Assembly (NCBI RefSeq): GCF_001423615.1
Contig: NZ_LMOU01000001.1
Location: 2,744,672 to 2,808,671 of the forward strand
Reading direction: 5' to 3'
DNA from: Microbacterium sp. Leaf159
GTDB lineage: Bacteria > Actinomycetota > Actinomycetes > Actinomycetales > Microbacteriaceae
Length of the DNA stretch: 64,000 nucleotides
The translations under genes were made by a program, and so were the position numbers. Positions within the stretch are counted from its first letter, which is position 1, and each line of letters starts with the position of its first letter. Below, one piece after another: positions 8,801-17,843 of this stretch. Below the pieces are notes generated by a model. It ran no database searches, had not been told where the DNA came from, and saw only the letters and a program-made list of their open reading frames with translations.

Positions 8801-10153
8801 ATGACCGAACGCAAGCTCAAGATCGCCCTCAGCGTGTATGGGGTCGGCGGCCCCGGCCAGCACAGCCTCTGGAAGGATCCGCGGATCCCCGCGAACGCGT
8901 CGATCGACATCGACTGGTACATCGCGAGGGCGAAGCAGGCCGAGGCCGCGCTGTTCGATGCGCTCTTCATCGTCGACAGTCAGTTCATCAACGCGACCTA
9001 CCCCGCGCACTACCTCAACCGTCTCGAGCCCCTCACCCTGCTGTCGGCCGTCGCGACCCACACGACGAACCTCGGCCTGATCGGCACGGCCAGTTCGACG
9101 TACAACTCGCCGTTCAACCTTGCCCGTCGCTTCGGTTCTCTCGACCACATCAGCCACGGCCGCGCGGGCTGGAACGTCGTGACGAGCTTCGACACCGGCA
9201 CCTCGCGCAACTACGGACTCGAGGAGCACCTCGACTACGCGACGCGCTACGGCCGCGCACTCGAAGCCGTGCGGGTCGTGCGGGGCCTGTGGGACTCGTA
9301 CGAAGACGACGCCTTCGTCGCCGACGTCGAGAGCGACCTCTTCCTCGACCCCACGAAGCTGCACGCCCTGAACCACCGGGGCGAGCACTTCCGTGTCGAC
9401 GGGCCGCTCAACCTCTCGCGCTCGCCGCAGGGCCAGCCCGTCATCTTCCAGGCCGGCATCTCGGAGGAGGGCAAGACCCTCGCGGGCGAGGTGGCCGAGG
9501 GAATCTACGCCCCGGGCGAGGACATCGACACCGCCCGCGCCTACTACAAGGACGTCAAGGGCCGCCTTGCACAGCACGGCCGACACTGGGACGACCTCGT
9601 GATCCTGGTCGGCGCGACGCCGGTCATCGCATCGACGGATGCCGAGGCGCACCGCCTCGCCCGCGAGATCTACGAGTCCGACAACGACTTCGACCGCAAG
9701 CTCGCGGCCTTCGGTCGGGCTTTCGGCGCGTACGACTTCTCACAGCACGACCTCGATGCCCCGTTCCCCGACGTCAGCGCGCTGGCCGAGAAGGGCGGGC
9801 GCACGCGATCGGCGGCGATCGTCGAGCGCGCAACGGACGGGGGACTCACGCTGCGCCAGACGGTCGAGGAGTTCACGCAGTACTCGCCGTCGCCGTTCAT
9901 CGGCAGCCCCGAGACCGTCGCCGACACGATCCAGGACTGGTTCCTCGGCCGCGCCGCCGACGGGCTGAACCTGCGCGCGCGCACGCCGGACGACATCGAC
10001 ACCTTCACGTCCGAGGTGCTGCCGATCCTGCAGCGTCGAGGACTCTTCCGCACCGAGTACGAGGCCGACACGCTGCGCGGCAACCTCGGACTCCGGGTGC
10101 CCGAGAACAGCAACACGGCGGGCGCCTCGGCATCCGCCCTCGTCGAAGCGTAG
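8801..10153 (+). CDS. NtaA/DmoA-family FMN-dependent monooxygenase, copy 1
   Basis: 450 residues. The conserved N-terminal segments of the NtaA/SnaA/DszA/DmoA branch of bacterial luciferase-like proteins are visible (DIDWYIARAKQAEAALFDA, then RRFGSLDHISHGRAGWNVVT). These enzymes use FMNH2 from a separate reductase to oxidise chelators, sulfides, sulfones or heterocycles. The start follows GGAGA. The next gene encodes a paralogue of identical length, 11 bases downstream. No flavin reductase gene is present nearby, so a general cellular reductase would have to supply FMNH2. Confidence 0.88.
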   Translation: MTERKLKIALSVYGVGGPGQHSLWKDPRIPANASIDIDWYIARAKQAEAALFDALFIVDSQFINATYPAHYLNRLEPLTLLSAVATHTTNLGLIGTASSTYNSPFNLARRFGSLDHISHGRAGWNVVTSFDTGTSRNYGLEEHLDYATRYGRALEAVRVVRGLWDSYEDDAFVADVESDLFLDPTKLHALNHRGEHFRVDGPLNLSRSPQGQPVIFQAGISEEGKTLAGEVAEGIYAPGEDIDTARAYYKDVKGRLAQHGRHWDDLVILVGATPVIASTDAEAHRLAREIYESDNDFDRKLAAFGRAFGAYDFSQHDLDAPFPDVSALAEKGGRTRSAAIVERATDGGLTLRQTVEEFTQYSPSPFIGSPETVADTIQDWFLGRAADGLNLRARTPDDIDTFTSEVLPILQRRGLFRTEYEADTLRGNLGLRVPENSNTAGASASALVEA

Positions 10154-10164
10154 GAGAGAAGGAC

Positions 10165-11517
10165 ATGGCAGACAGGAAGCTCAAGCTCGGACTCGTGCTC
10201 ACCGGATCCGGGGGCCCCGGCAACCACAATCTGTGGCTGGACCCCGAGATCCCCGCGAACGCGAGCGTCGACATCGACTGGTACATCGAGCACGCGAAGA
10301 AGGCCGAGGAGTCGAAGTTCGACCTGGTCTTCATCGTCGACAGCCAATACATCACCCCGGATTCACCGCCGCACTACCTCAGCAGGCTCGAGCCGCTCAC
10401 GCTGCTGTCGGCCCTCGCCACGCACACAAAGCGGGTGGGCCTGGTCGGTACGCTGACGACCTCGTACAACGCGCCGTTCAACGTGGCGAGGCGCTTCGCG
10501 TCGCTCGACCACATCAGCCACGGCCGCGCCGGGTGGAACGTCGTCACGAGCGGGGATGCCGGAACAGCAGGCAACTACGGACTCGACGAGCACTACGACT
10601 ACGACACCCGCTACGGGCGGGCGAGCGAGCACGTCAAGCTCGTGCAGGCGCTGTGGGATTCGTACGAGCCCGACGCGCTGCCGCGGGATCGTGCGACCGC
10701 GCAGTTCCTCGACCCGTCGAAGCTGCACGCGCTCAACCATCGGGGCGAGCACTTCTCGGTCACGGGACCGCTGAACATCGAACGGCTGCCGCAGGGGGCA
10801 CCGGTGATCTTCCAGGCCGGCGACTCCGAGCAGGGCCGCGATCTCGGTGCGGAGGTGGGGGAGGGCATCTTCACGCACGCGGCGACGCTCGCCGGTGCCC
10901 AGGCGTTCTACGACGACATCAAGGGTCGAGCGGTGTCGAAGTACGGCCGTCGGCCGGAGGACCTGGTGATCCTGCCCGGCGTCGGGGTCGTGATCGGCGA
11001 CACCGACGACGAGGCGGGCGAGCTCGAGCAACACTACCGGTCGAGCGACCACTCGTTCGCGCAGGCGCTGGGGGAGTTCGGCCGGTCGTTCGGCTGGCAC
11101 GACTTCCGTCAGTACGACCTCGACTCCCCGTTCCCGCAGGACGTGCTGCGGTACGCGCAGAACAGCTTCCGCACGCAGGCCGAGCGGATCGCAGCCCATG
11201 CCGCCGAGGCGAAGCTGTCGCTGCGTGAGACGGTGCAGCTGAGCCTGCGTCGCGAACGCGGTCCGTTCGTCGGCACGGCCGAGACCGTGGCCGACCGCCT
11301 GCAGGAGTGGTTCGAGGCGTACGGCCTCGACGGCTACAACATCCACGCCGGTCACCCGGCTCAGCTGACGCGATTCCTCGATGAGGTGGTGCCGATCCTG
11401 CAGCACCGTGGGGTCTTCCGCACCGAGTACGAGAGCGACACACTGCGCGGAAACCTCGGCCTGAAGACGCCCGAGAACCGGTATGTGGCGGCGCGCGCGG
11501 AGGCGGTCACCGTCTGA
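10165..11517 (+). CDS. NtaA/DmoA-family FMN-dependent monooxygenase, copy 2
   Basis: 450 residues, same length as the upstream paralogue, with matching segments throughout (DIDWYIEHAKKAEESKFD, then RRFASLDHISHGRAGWNVVT, and the C-terminal EVVPILQHRGVFRTEYESDT). It is clearly a tandem duplicate that has diverged, probably to a second substrate or a second oxidation step. The strong GGAGAGAAGGA site ahead of the ATG at 10165 sets the start. It ends the importer/monooxygenase unit and converges on an MFS gene. Confidence 0.88.
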   Translation: MADRKLKLGLVLTGSGGPGNHNLWLDPEIPANASVDIDWYIEHAKKAEESKFDLVFIVDSQYITPDSPPHYLSRLEPLTLLSALATHTKRVGLVGTLTTSYNAPFNVARRFASLDHISHGRAGWNVVTSGDAGTAGNYGLDEHYDYDTRYGRASEHVKLVQALWDSYEPDALPRDRATAQFLDPSKLHALNHRGEHFSVTGPLNIERLPQGAPVIFQAGDSEQGRDLGAEVGEGIFTHAATLAGAQAFYDDIKGRAVSKYGRRPEDLVILPGVGVVIGDTDDEAGELEQHYRSSDHSFAQALGEFGRSFGWHDFRQYDLDSPFPQDVLRYAQNSFRTQAERIAAHAAEAKLSLRETVQLSLRRERGPFVGTAETVADRLQEWFEAYGLDGYNIHAGHPAQLTRFLDEVVPILQHRGVFRTEYESDTLRGNLGLKTPENRYVAARAEAVTV

Positions 11518-11542
11518 GTCGAGACGCCGGGCCTGGTCGGCC

Positions 11543-11557
11543 GGCAGCCCTGCTGCC
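11543..11557. terminator. Short hairpin between convergent genes
   Basis: GGCAGC and GCTGCC form a six-bp stem with a three-base loop in the 47-base gap between two convergent genes. It is short and could be chance. Confidence 0.35.
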
Positions 11558-11564
11558 CGCCCGC

Positions 11565-12977
11565 TCAGGCGTTCTGCGTGGCCTTGACCGGGAGCAGCAG
11601 CAGGAAGCCCGCGATCAGCACGATCACGATGCCGAGGATGCCGTAGGACGTCGACCCCGAGAGCACGATCAGCAGGGTCCATGCGCCGGATGCCATCCAG
11701 CTCGCCGCCCGCCCCGTCGTGGCGTAGAGGCCGAAGATCTCGCCCTCGCGCCCGGCCGGGGTGATGCGGGCGAGGAACGACCGCGACGCCGCCTGGGCGG
11801 GGCCGACGAACGCGCAGAGCAGCAGTCCGCCGATCCAGAACACGATCGTGCCCCCATCCACCAGGAAGAACACGGCGAGGCCCGCGATCACCATGGATGC
11901 GAGGGAGATGAGGATGATCCGCTTCGGGCCGAAGCGGTCGTCGTAGCGTCCGGCGATGATCGTCGAGACGCCCGCGATGAGGTTCGCCGCGATGCCGAAG
12001 ATCACCAGGTCGAGGAACTCGAAATCGAACACCTGGCTGGCGATGACCGCGCCGAACGCGAAGACGCCGCCGAGTCCGTCGCGGAACACCGCGCTGGACA
12101 GCAGGAACCAGAAGGTCTGACGGGTCTCGGGGTTGCGGTAGAGGCCCGTGACGTCCTTCACGAGCAGCCCGTACGACGCGAAGAAGCCGACCTTGCGCTC
12201 GGGGCGGCCGAGCGAGGGCTCCGGCACGTTGAGGAAGATCGGGATGGAGAAGACGATCGCCCAGATCGCGCAGCCGACGGCGATGATGCGGAACGGCAGG
12301 CCGCCATCCTCCGGCAGACCGAACCAGTCGAGCATGTAGAAGACGACGACGAGGACGAGCGCGATGATGCCGCCGATGTACCCGAAGCCCCAGCCGAGGC
12401 CCGAGATGCGTCCGACGGTCTTCGGGTTCGCGATGCCGATGAGCATCGCGTTCGAGTTCACGGCGGCGATCTCGCCGAATACGGAGCCGGCCGAGATCAG
12501 CGCGACGCCGAGCCAGAACAGCGCCGGCGTCGGCTCGACGAACCACAGGCCGAACATGCAGGCGATGAGCGCGCCGGTGCCGATCCCGAGCCAGAGCTTC
12601 TGACGGCCCGCGGCATCCGCCCGCTGGCCGAGCACCGGCGCGATCAGGAGGATCGCGATCCCGGCGATCGTCGACCCGAGGCCTAGCCCCGAGGCGAGGT
12701 CGGCCTCGGCGGCTTCGCGGATCGGGTCCTTCGCGTCGAGTCCCGCGATCGACGCCGGCAGGAACGCCTCGGTCGTGAGGTACAGCGCGGTGAAGATGAA
12801 GGTGAGGATGACGGTGTTGAAGGGCTGCGTCGCCCAGTCCCACAGCGCCCACGAGTAGACCTGCTTCTTGGGGGCCGGTGTCTCGCCGCGCAGGTCGAGG
12901 CCGATGACTCCGACCGCGCCGCTGTTGGCCGTCGCAGCGGGCTCGGGCACCGCGCCGCTCTGCGGGGATTCGCTCAT
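11565..12977 (-). CDS. MFS transporter, UMF1/Atg22-like family
   Basis: 470 residues with about 12 membrane segments. The early segment YSWALWDWATQPFNTVILTF is the signature of the UMF1 (unknown major facilitator 1) family, related to vacuolar Atg22 effluxers. An N-terminal hydrophilic tail of about 40 residues, rich in Ala, precedes it. The substrate is unknown; amino-acid or metabolite efflux is usual for relatives. It converges on the flavin monooxygenase pair, so it may export a product of that pathway, but the arrangement alone does not prove a link. Confidence 0.82.
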   Translation of the reverse strand: MSESPQSGAVPEPAATANSGAVGVIGLDLRGETPAPKKQVYSWALWDWATQPFNTVILTFIFTALYLTTEAFLPASIAGLDAKDPIREAAEADLASGLGLGSTIAGIAILLIAPVLGQRADAAGRQKLWLGIGTGALIACMFGLWFVEPTPALFWLGVALISAGSVFGEIAAVNSNAMLIGIANPKTVGRISGLGWGFGYIGGIIALVLVVVFYMLDWFGLPEDGGLPFRIIAVGCAIWAIVFSIPIFLNVPEPSLGRPERKVGFFASYGLLVKDVTGLYRNPETRQTFWFLLSSAVFRDGLGGVFAFGAVIASQVFDFEFLDLVIFGIAANLIAGVSTIIAGRYDDRFGPKRIILISLASMVIAGLAVFFLVDGGTIVFWIGGLLLCAFVGPAQAASRSFLARITPAGREGEIFGLYATTGRAASWMASGAWTLLIVLSGSTSYGILGIVIVLIAGFLLLLPVKATQNA

Positions 12978-13078
12978 GCTCGAAGTCTGGCGGCGTGGGG
13001 TGAACGGAGGGTGACGGCGCGCCGCGCGGCGGTCTCCCCTCCTCGGGTACGCCTCACCCCTTCGGGTACCGTCGAGGC
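12978..13078. promoter_or_regulatory. Divergent promoter region, UMF1 gene and TOPRIM gene
   Basis: For the rightward gene, TACCGT at 13067-13072 lies six bases before the ATG, the geometry of a leaderless transcript. No clear -35 is seen. The GC-rich stretch around 13017-13040 can fold but shows no defined operator. Confidence 0.4.
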
Positions 13079-13675
13079 ATGCCGACGACGCCGGAGGTGC
13101 CTCGCGCCGTCCGTCGCGCCGTGCGTCGCACCGTCGTCCTGTTCGAGGGCCGCAGCGACAGCCTCGCGTTCATCGCCCTGGCGCGACGTCGGAGCCTCGG
13201 CATCGACACTCTCGACCTGATCGACCTCGACGGCATCACCAACCTCCGCAAAGCTCTGGCCGCGCTGCGGGCGGAGTCGGATGCTCCGCGCGTCCTCGGT
13301 CTGTACGACGCGGCCGAGGGGGACTACGTCGCGAAGATCCTCGTGGAGGTCGGCGTCATCGCCGACGGCGCCGCTCCGAGCGATGCCGGCTTCTACGGCT
13401 GCGAACGGGACCTCGAAGACGAGGTGATCGCGGCGGCCGGTCCTGAACTGGTGCTGGACACGCTGGCTGCTCGGGGCGAGCTCGCCCGATTCCAGGTGTT
13501 CCAGGGGCAGCCGGCCCAGCGCGAGCGCACCATCGACGAGCAGCTGCATCGCTTCGCCGGCACCGCCGCCGGCAGGAAGGCCCGCTTCTCGGCAGACGTG
13601 ATCGATGCGCTGCCGCTCGCGCGGATGCCGCGGCCCCTCGACGATCTGCTCGACGCAGCCCTGCGTCCCGGCTGA
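13079..13675 (+). CDS. TOPRIM-domain protein (OLD nuclease-like fragment fold)
   Basis: 198 residues. The segment VVLFEGRSDSLAF supplies the TOPRIM glutamate (E23) and GLYDAAEGDYV resembles the acidic motif of OLD-family TOPRIM domains. No ATPase domain is present, so this is a stand-alone TOPRIM protein of the kind annotated as TOPRIM nucleotidyl transferase/hydrolase in actinobacteria. The second acidic motif is weaker than in true primases or topoisomerases, so catalytic activity is uncertain. It probably acts on nucleic acid in the cytoplasm. It converges on the AsnC-type regulator gene 32 bases downstream. Confidence 0.7.
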   Translation: MPTTPEVPRAVRRAVRRTVVLFEGRSDSLAFIALARRRSLGIDTLDLIDLDGITNLRKALAALRAESDAPRVLGLYDAAEGDYVAKILVEVGVIADGAAPSDAGFYGCERDLEDEVIAAAGPELVLDTLAARGELARFQVFQGQPAQRERTIDEQLHRFAGTAAGRKARFSADVIDALPLARMPRPLDDLLDAALRPG

Positions 13676-13707
13676 CCGGCGTCGCGTTTGAGTCGCCCGC
13701 GTCGCGA

Positions 13708-14613
13708 TCAGCGACGCGCGCTGATCATCGGCTCGCGCAGGGTGCGGGCGTAGTCCTCCTTCAGCACGGCCAAGTGCAGCCACGACTCGATGCGAGTGAC
13801 GCCGGCGAGCGAGCGCAGCCGCTCGAGGCTCGCGTACAGGGCCCCGGCCGAGGGCTCGACCAGCGTGGCCACCGCGTCGAAGCGGCCGAGCGTGCGGGCG
13901 GCGAAGTCGATGCCGCGACCGGTTCGCAGCTCGTCGATGACCGCCTCGTCGTCGTGGTTGAGGGTGAGCCCGACGCCCATCGACAGCTGCCGGTGCGCGA
14001 GACCCCTCGCTTCGACCGCGCTGATCTTGATCACCCCGCCGTCGATCAGGCGCTGCACGCGGGTCGCGACAGCCGACGGAGACAGGCGCACGGCCTCGCC
14101 GAGAGCGCGGAAGCTCATGCGTCCATCCGACTGCAGATGCTCGATCAGGTCTTCGTCGACCGCGTCGGGGGTGACATCGCCGTGGTACTCCGAGACGAAG
14201 AACCCCTTCACCACGGTCGAGTAGATGATCGTGTTGATGTCGAGCACGCCGTCGATCGCGCGGATCTGGGCGAGTAGGTCGTGCAGATCCGCCATCGTGC
14301 CCAGGCGCACCTCGGTGACGAGGTCGTGTGCGCCGCCGACCGCCGACACGAGCACGGTCTCGCTCATGTCGCGCAGGTGCTCCGCCACGATCTCGACCTC
14401 GCCGTCGGTGCGGATCGACACGTGCGCGAGCACATGCTGGCCGAGGAAGACCGGATCGACGGCCGCGACCACGCGCACCGTGCGGTCGTCGAGCATCGTC
14501 CGCAGCCGGGCCGCGACCGCAGCCCTCGACTGTCCCAGGCGCAACGACAGCGACCGGATGCTGGCGCGGCCGTCCTCCTGGAGAGCGCGGATCAGCTCGG
14601 CGTCGAAATCCAT
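13708..14613 (-). CDS. Lrp/AsnC-type regulator with two complete modules
   Basis: 301 residues, about twice the length of a standard AsnC protein. Residues 1-60 and about 150-205 are both AsnC-type winged helices (IRALQEDGRASIRSLSLRLG; then DLIEHLQSDGRMSFRALGEA), each followed by a ligand-binding RAM-like domain. Such fused forms are frequent in actinobacteria. It is divergent from the MHS permease operon, with the shared region containing an inverted repeat, so it most likely senses the substrate of that operon and controls it and itself. Confidence 0.87.
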   Translation of the reverse strand: MDFDAELIRALQEDGRASIRSLSLRLGQSRAAVAARLRTMLDDRTVRVVAAVDPVFLGQHVLAHVSIRTDGEVEIVAEHLRDMSETVLVSAVGGAHDLVTEVRLGTMADLHDLLAQIRAIDGVLDINTIIYSTVVKGFFVSEYHGDVTPDAVDEDLIEHLQSDGRMSFRALGEAVRLSPSAVATRVQRLIDGGVIKISAVEARGLAHRQLSMGVGLTLNHDDEAVIDELRTGRGIDFAARTLGRFDAVATLVEPSAGALYASLERLRSLAGVTRIESWLHLAVLKEDYARTLREPMISARR

Positions 14614-14699
14614 GGTTCAGCCCACATTCGTCAGATTCCCGCGAACGTCCATCCACGAGTGCATAAGTGCAGTGTAGAAGTGTTTCGATGGGGTGTGTA

Positions 14700-14713
14700 G
14701 TGCAATACTGCAC
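14700..14713. promoter_or_regulatory. Candidate operator for the two-module AsnC regulator
   Basis: GTGCAATACTGCAC is a 14-bp imperfect palindrome (12 of 14 positions) in the divergent region. A related sequence, AGTGCAGTGTAG, lies at 14667-14678. AT content here is higher than around it. Confidence 0.45.
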
Positions 14714-14765
14714 ACTTTGGCTCACATAACTCCAGTGAATCGTCTGTCACGCTGGAGTTCTGACC

Positions 14766-14794
14766 TTGTTCTCGGGTCCGCGCGTCCGTAGCAT
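14766..14794 (+). promoter_or_regulatory. Promoter of the MHS permease operon
   Basis: TTGTTC at 14766 and TAGCAT at 14789 are separated by exactly 17 bp, giving a transcript that starts about 35 bases before the permease ATG. Confidence 0.5.
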
Positions 14795-14835
14795 CCTTCG
14801 CTATCCGACATCTTCCGCAAAGGAGCGGGCCACAC

Positions 14836-16158
14836 ATGACCTCCACCCACAGCAAGGCGCGACGCGCAGGCTTCGCCGCCTTCGTCGGCACCACCATCGA
14901 GTGGTACGACTTCTACGTCTACGCGACCGCCGCCGCCCTCGTCTTCGGTCCGCTGTTCTTCCCCAGCGGAGACCGCCTCGCCGAGACCGCAGCGGCCTTC
15001 GCCACATTCGCCGTCGCCTTCCTCGTCCGCCCTCTCGGCGGCATCATCTTCGGCCACATCGGCGACAAGCTCGGCCGGCGCACGTCGCTCGTCATCACCC
15101 TGCTGCTGATGGGCGCGGCGACCGTGCTCGTCGGCTGCCTGCCGACCTACGAGAACATCGGCATCCTCGCCCCGATCCTGCTGATCCTGCTGCGCGCGAT
15201 CCAGGGCCTCGCGGTCGGCGGCGAATGGGGCGGCGCGGTGCTGATGAGCGTCGAGCACGCACCCGAGAAGTCCAAGACCTTCTACGGCGGCTTCACGCAG
15301 CTCGGCAACCCGGCCGGCGCGCTGCTCGCCTCGGGCATCTTCGCGATCATGTCGCGTGTCAGCGACGACTTCATCATGAACGGCGGCTGGCGCATCCCGT
15401 TCCTGCTCTCGATCGTCCTGGTCGGAGTCGGATTCTGGGTGCGCTACCGCGTCGAGGAGACCCCGGTCTTCGAGAACAAGGTCGAGGGCCGCAAGCAGTC
15501 GATGCCGCTCGCTTTCGCGCTGCGCACCAACTGGCGCCCGATCCTGCTCGGCATCGGCATCCTGCCGATCTCGACCGGCGGCTACTACCTGGCCACGACG
15601 TTCGCCACGGCCTATGCCACGGGCGAGCCGATCGCGATCAGCGAGCAGGTGATCCTCGATGCGATGACCCTCGCCTCCTTCGTCGAGTTCGTCGTGACGC
15701 TCCCGGTCGCGTGGCTGGGCGACAAGTGGGGCCGCAAGAACGTCATGTACATCGGGCTGATCGGCTCGGTCCTCACATTCGTGCCGTTCCTGCTGCTCAT
15801 GCCCGGACGCGTCGAGCCGCTCATCTTCCTCTTCGCCTCGCTCGTGCGCATCGCGATGAGTGCGACCTACGCTCCCATCGCGGCGCTGCTCGCGCAGATG
15901 TTCCGCCCGCAGTCGCGCTACACCTCGATCGCGCTCTCGTACGGTGTCGGCGCCGCGCTCTGGGCCGGCTTCTCGCCCTGGTTCGCGACGCAGCTCATCG
16001 CCTGGACCGGCAGCATCTGGTCGGTCATCGCGATGTTCATCGGCATGGCCGTGATCGCCGGGATCTGCACCCGTCTCGCACCGCAGCACTCCGACGAGGC
16101 TCCGGTCACCGCCTCCTTCACCGCCCGCACCGACACGACCGCGAACAGGCTGCCATGA
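14836..16158 (+). CDS. MFS transporter, metabolite:H+ symporter (MHS) family
   Basis: 440 residues, 12 membrane segments predicted by eye. The start region GTTIEWYDFYVYATAAALVF and the motif GHIGDKLGRR between helices 2 and 3 are hallmarks of the MHS group (ProP, ShiA, KgtP relatives), which import small zwitterionic or anionic metabolites with protons. AAAGGAG precedes the ATG. The stop overlaps the amidohydrolase start (ATGA). As first gene of the operon it most likely imports the substrate processed by the following three enzymes. Confidence 0.9.
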   Translation: MTSTHSKARRAGFAAFVGTTIEWYDFYVYATAAALVFGPLFFPSGDRLAETAAAFATFAVAFLVRPLGGIIFGHIGDKLGRRTSLVITLLLMGAATVLVGCLPTYENIGILAPILLILLRAIQGLAVGGEWGGAVLMSVEHAPEKSKTFYGGFTQLGNPAGALLASGIFAIMSRVSDDFIMNGGWRIPFLLSIVLVGVGFWVRYRVEETPVFENKVEGRKQSMPLAFALRTNWRPILLGIGILPISTGGYYLATTFATAYATGEPIAISEQVILDAMTLASFVEFVVTLPVAWLGDKWGRKNVMYIGLIGSVLTFVPFLLLMPGRVEPLIFLFASLVRIAMSATYAPIAALLAQMFRPQSRYTSIALSYGVGAALWAGFSPWFATQLIAWTGSIWSVIAMFIGMAVIAGICTRLAPQHSDEAPVTASFTARTDTTANRLP

Positions 16159-17843
16159 GAAAGCTCACCCCCTTCGACCGTTCCGCCCAGACGGCCCCGC
16201 AGCTCGTCACGGCCCGCGTGATCCACACGGTGGACGCGGATGCCGCGGCGGCGACCGCGATGCTGACCGACCGTGGCCGCATCGTCGCGATCGGCACACG
16301 GGCAGAGTGTCTTGCGGCGGCCGAGCGCGCCGGCCTCGTGCCCGAGCACGTCGACCTCGGCGACGCGGTCGTCGTCCCCGGGTTCGTCGACGCGCACGCC
16401 CACCCCCTGATGTACGGGCAGCTGATGACCTGGGTCGACTGCGGACCCGAGAAGGCCGGCAGCATCCCCGAGATCGTGGCGCTGCTGCAGGCCGCGGCGA
16501 TCGACGCCCCAGCGGGGCGGCCGGTGCGCGGATACGGCTACGAGCAGCGCAATCTCGCCGAGAAGCGGCATCCGACCCGCTTCGAGCTCGACGAGGTCGC
16601 GGCCGATCGCGAGGTGTACCTGATGAACGCCTCCGGTCATGGCGGCGTGGTCAACTCGTTCACGCTCGCGAGCAACGGCGTCGATCGCGATACCCCGAAC
16701 CCCGACGGCGGCGAGTTCTTCCGCGACGCCGACGGCGAGCTGACGGGCGAGCTCTCGGACGCCGCCTGCAACATCCTCACCGGAGTGCACGGGGTGAAGA
16801 TCGGCCACCACGGTCCGAACTTCCACCTCGCCGACGAGCCGGAGGAGCACCTGCGACAGCTGGATGCCGCGACGCAGCGCTTCCTCGCCGGAGGCGTCAC
16901 CTCGATCGGCGATTGCCAGGTCACCCGTCGTGAGTTCGACATGTACCTGCGCCTCGCCGAGGCGGGCCGCCTCGAGCTGCGGGTGTCGATGTACCTGCTG
17001 TCGCACCTGCTCGACGAGGCGCTCGAGATGGGGCTGGTGGGCCAGTTCGGCAACGCTCACCTGAGTTTCGCCGGCATCAAGCTCTACGCCGACGGCACGC
17101 TCGGCGGCTGGACCGCGTACTTCCCCGACGGCTATGTGGGTGACCCGTGCCGCACGGGGCAGCTGTACCACGAGCCCGCCGAGTACACCGCGCTGATCAG
17201 CCGGGCGCACGCCGCCGGCCTGCAGACCGCGACCCACGCGCAGTCGCCCACGGCGATCGAGATGGTCGTGTCGGCGATCGAGGCGGCTCTCGCCGAACGA
17301 CCCGACTCCGATGCGCGGCACCGCATCGAGCACTGCGGTCTGCCGACGCCCGAGCAGATCGATCGGATGGCCGCCTCCGGCATCCGCCCCGTCAACCAGA
17401 CGCAGCACTACTTCAACTGGGGCGAGGGCGTCGAAGAGGCCATCGGCACCCCGGGGGAGCGCTTCAACCCGCTCGGCGAGTTCGAGCGCGCAGGCGTGCC
17501 GTTCACGATCTCGTCTGATGCCCCGGTCGCCGAGCCGATCCCGCTCGAGGCCATCCAGACGGCGGTCACTCGCGTGACTCGGCGCGGGCACAAGCTCGGG
17601 CCCGACGACCTGCGCGTCTCAGCCCTGTCGGCGCTGCGCGCCCACACGATCGAGGGTGCGGTGTCGATCGGCCGCGAAGACGACCTCGGCTCTCTCGAAG
17701 CCGGCAAGTACGCCGACTTCGTGGTGCTCTCCGACGACCCGCTCGGCGTCGACGCCGAGGACATCGCTTCGATCACGGTGCGCGAGACCTGGGTCGACGG
17801 CACCCGCCGCCACGTGGCCGCTGCGGTGATGGCCGGCGCATGA
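16155..17843 (+). CDS. Amidohydrolase (YtcJ-like, amidohydrolase family 3)
   Basis: 562 residues. The metal-binding HxH of the amidohydrolase superfamily is H81 and H83 (FVDAHAHPLM); later ligands are in THAQS, RIEHCG and SSDAPVAEP. The order and length fit the YtcJ-like family 3 enzymes, which hydrolyse N-acyl or amide bonds. It is translationally coupled to the permease and to the ThDP enzyme (ATGA overlaps on both sides). It may remove an acyl or amide group from the imported compound. The actual substrate is not predictable from sequence. Confidence 0.85.
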   Translation: MRKLTPFDRSAQTAPQLVTARVIHTVDADAAAATAMLTDRGRIVAIGTRAECLAAAERAGLVPEHVDLGDAVVVPGFVDAHAHPLMYGQLMTWVDCGPEKAGSIPEIVALLQAAAIDAPAGRPVRGYGYEQRNLAEKRHPTRFELDEVAADREVYLMNASGHGGVVNSFTLASNGVDRDTPNPDGGEFFRDADGELTGELSDAACNILTGVHGVKIGHHGPNFHLADEPEEHLRQLDAATQRFLAGGVTSIGDCQVTRREFDMYLRLAEAGRLELRVSMYLLSHLLDEALEMGLVGQFGNAHLSFAGIKLYADGTLGGWTAYFPDGYVGDPCRTGQLYHEPAEYTALISRAHAAGLQTATHAQSPTAIEMVVSAIEAALAERPDSDARHRIEHCGLPTPEQIDRMAASGIRPVNQTQHYFNWGEGVEEAIGTPGERFNPLGEFERAGVPFTISSDAPVAEPIPLEAIQTAVTRVTRRGHKLGPDDLRVSALSALRAHTIEGAVSIGREDDLGSLEAGKYADFVVLSDDPLGVDAEDIASITVRETWVDGTRRHVAAAVMAGA

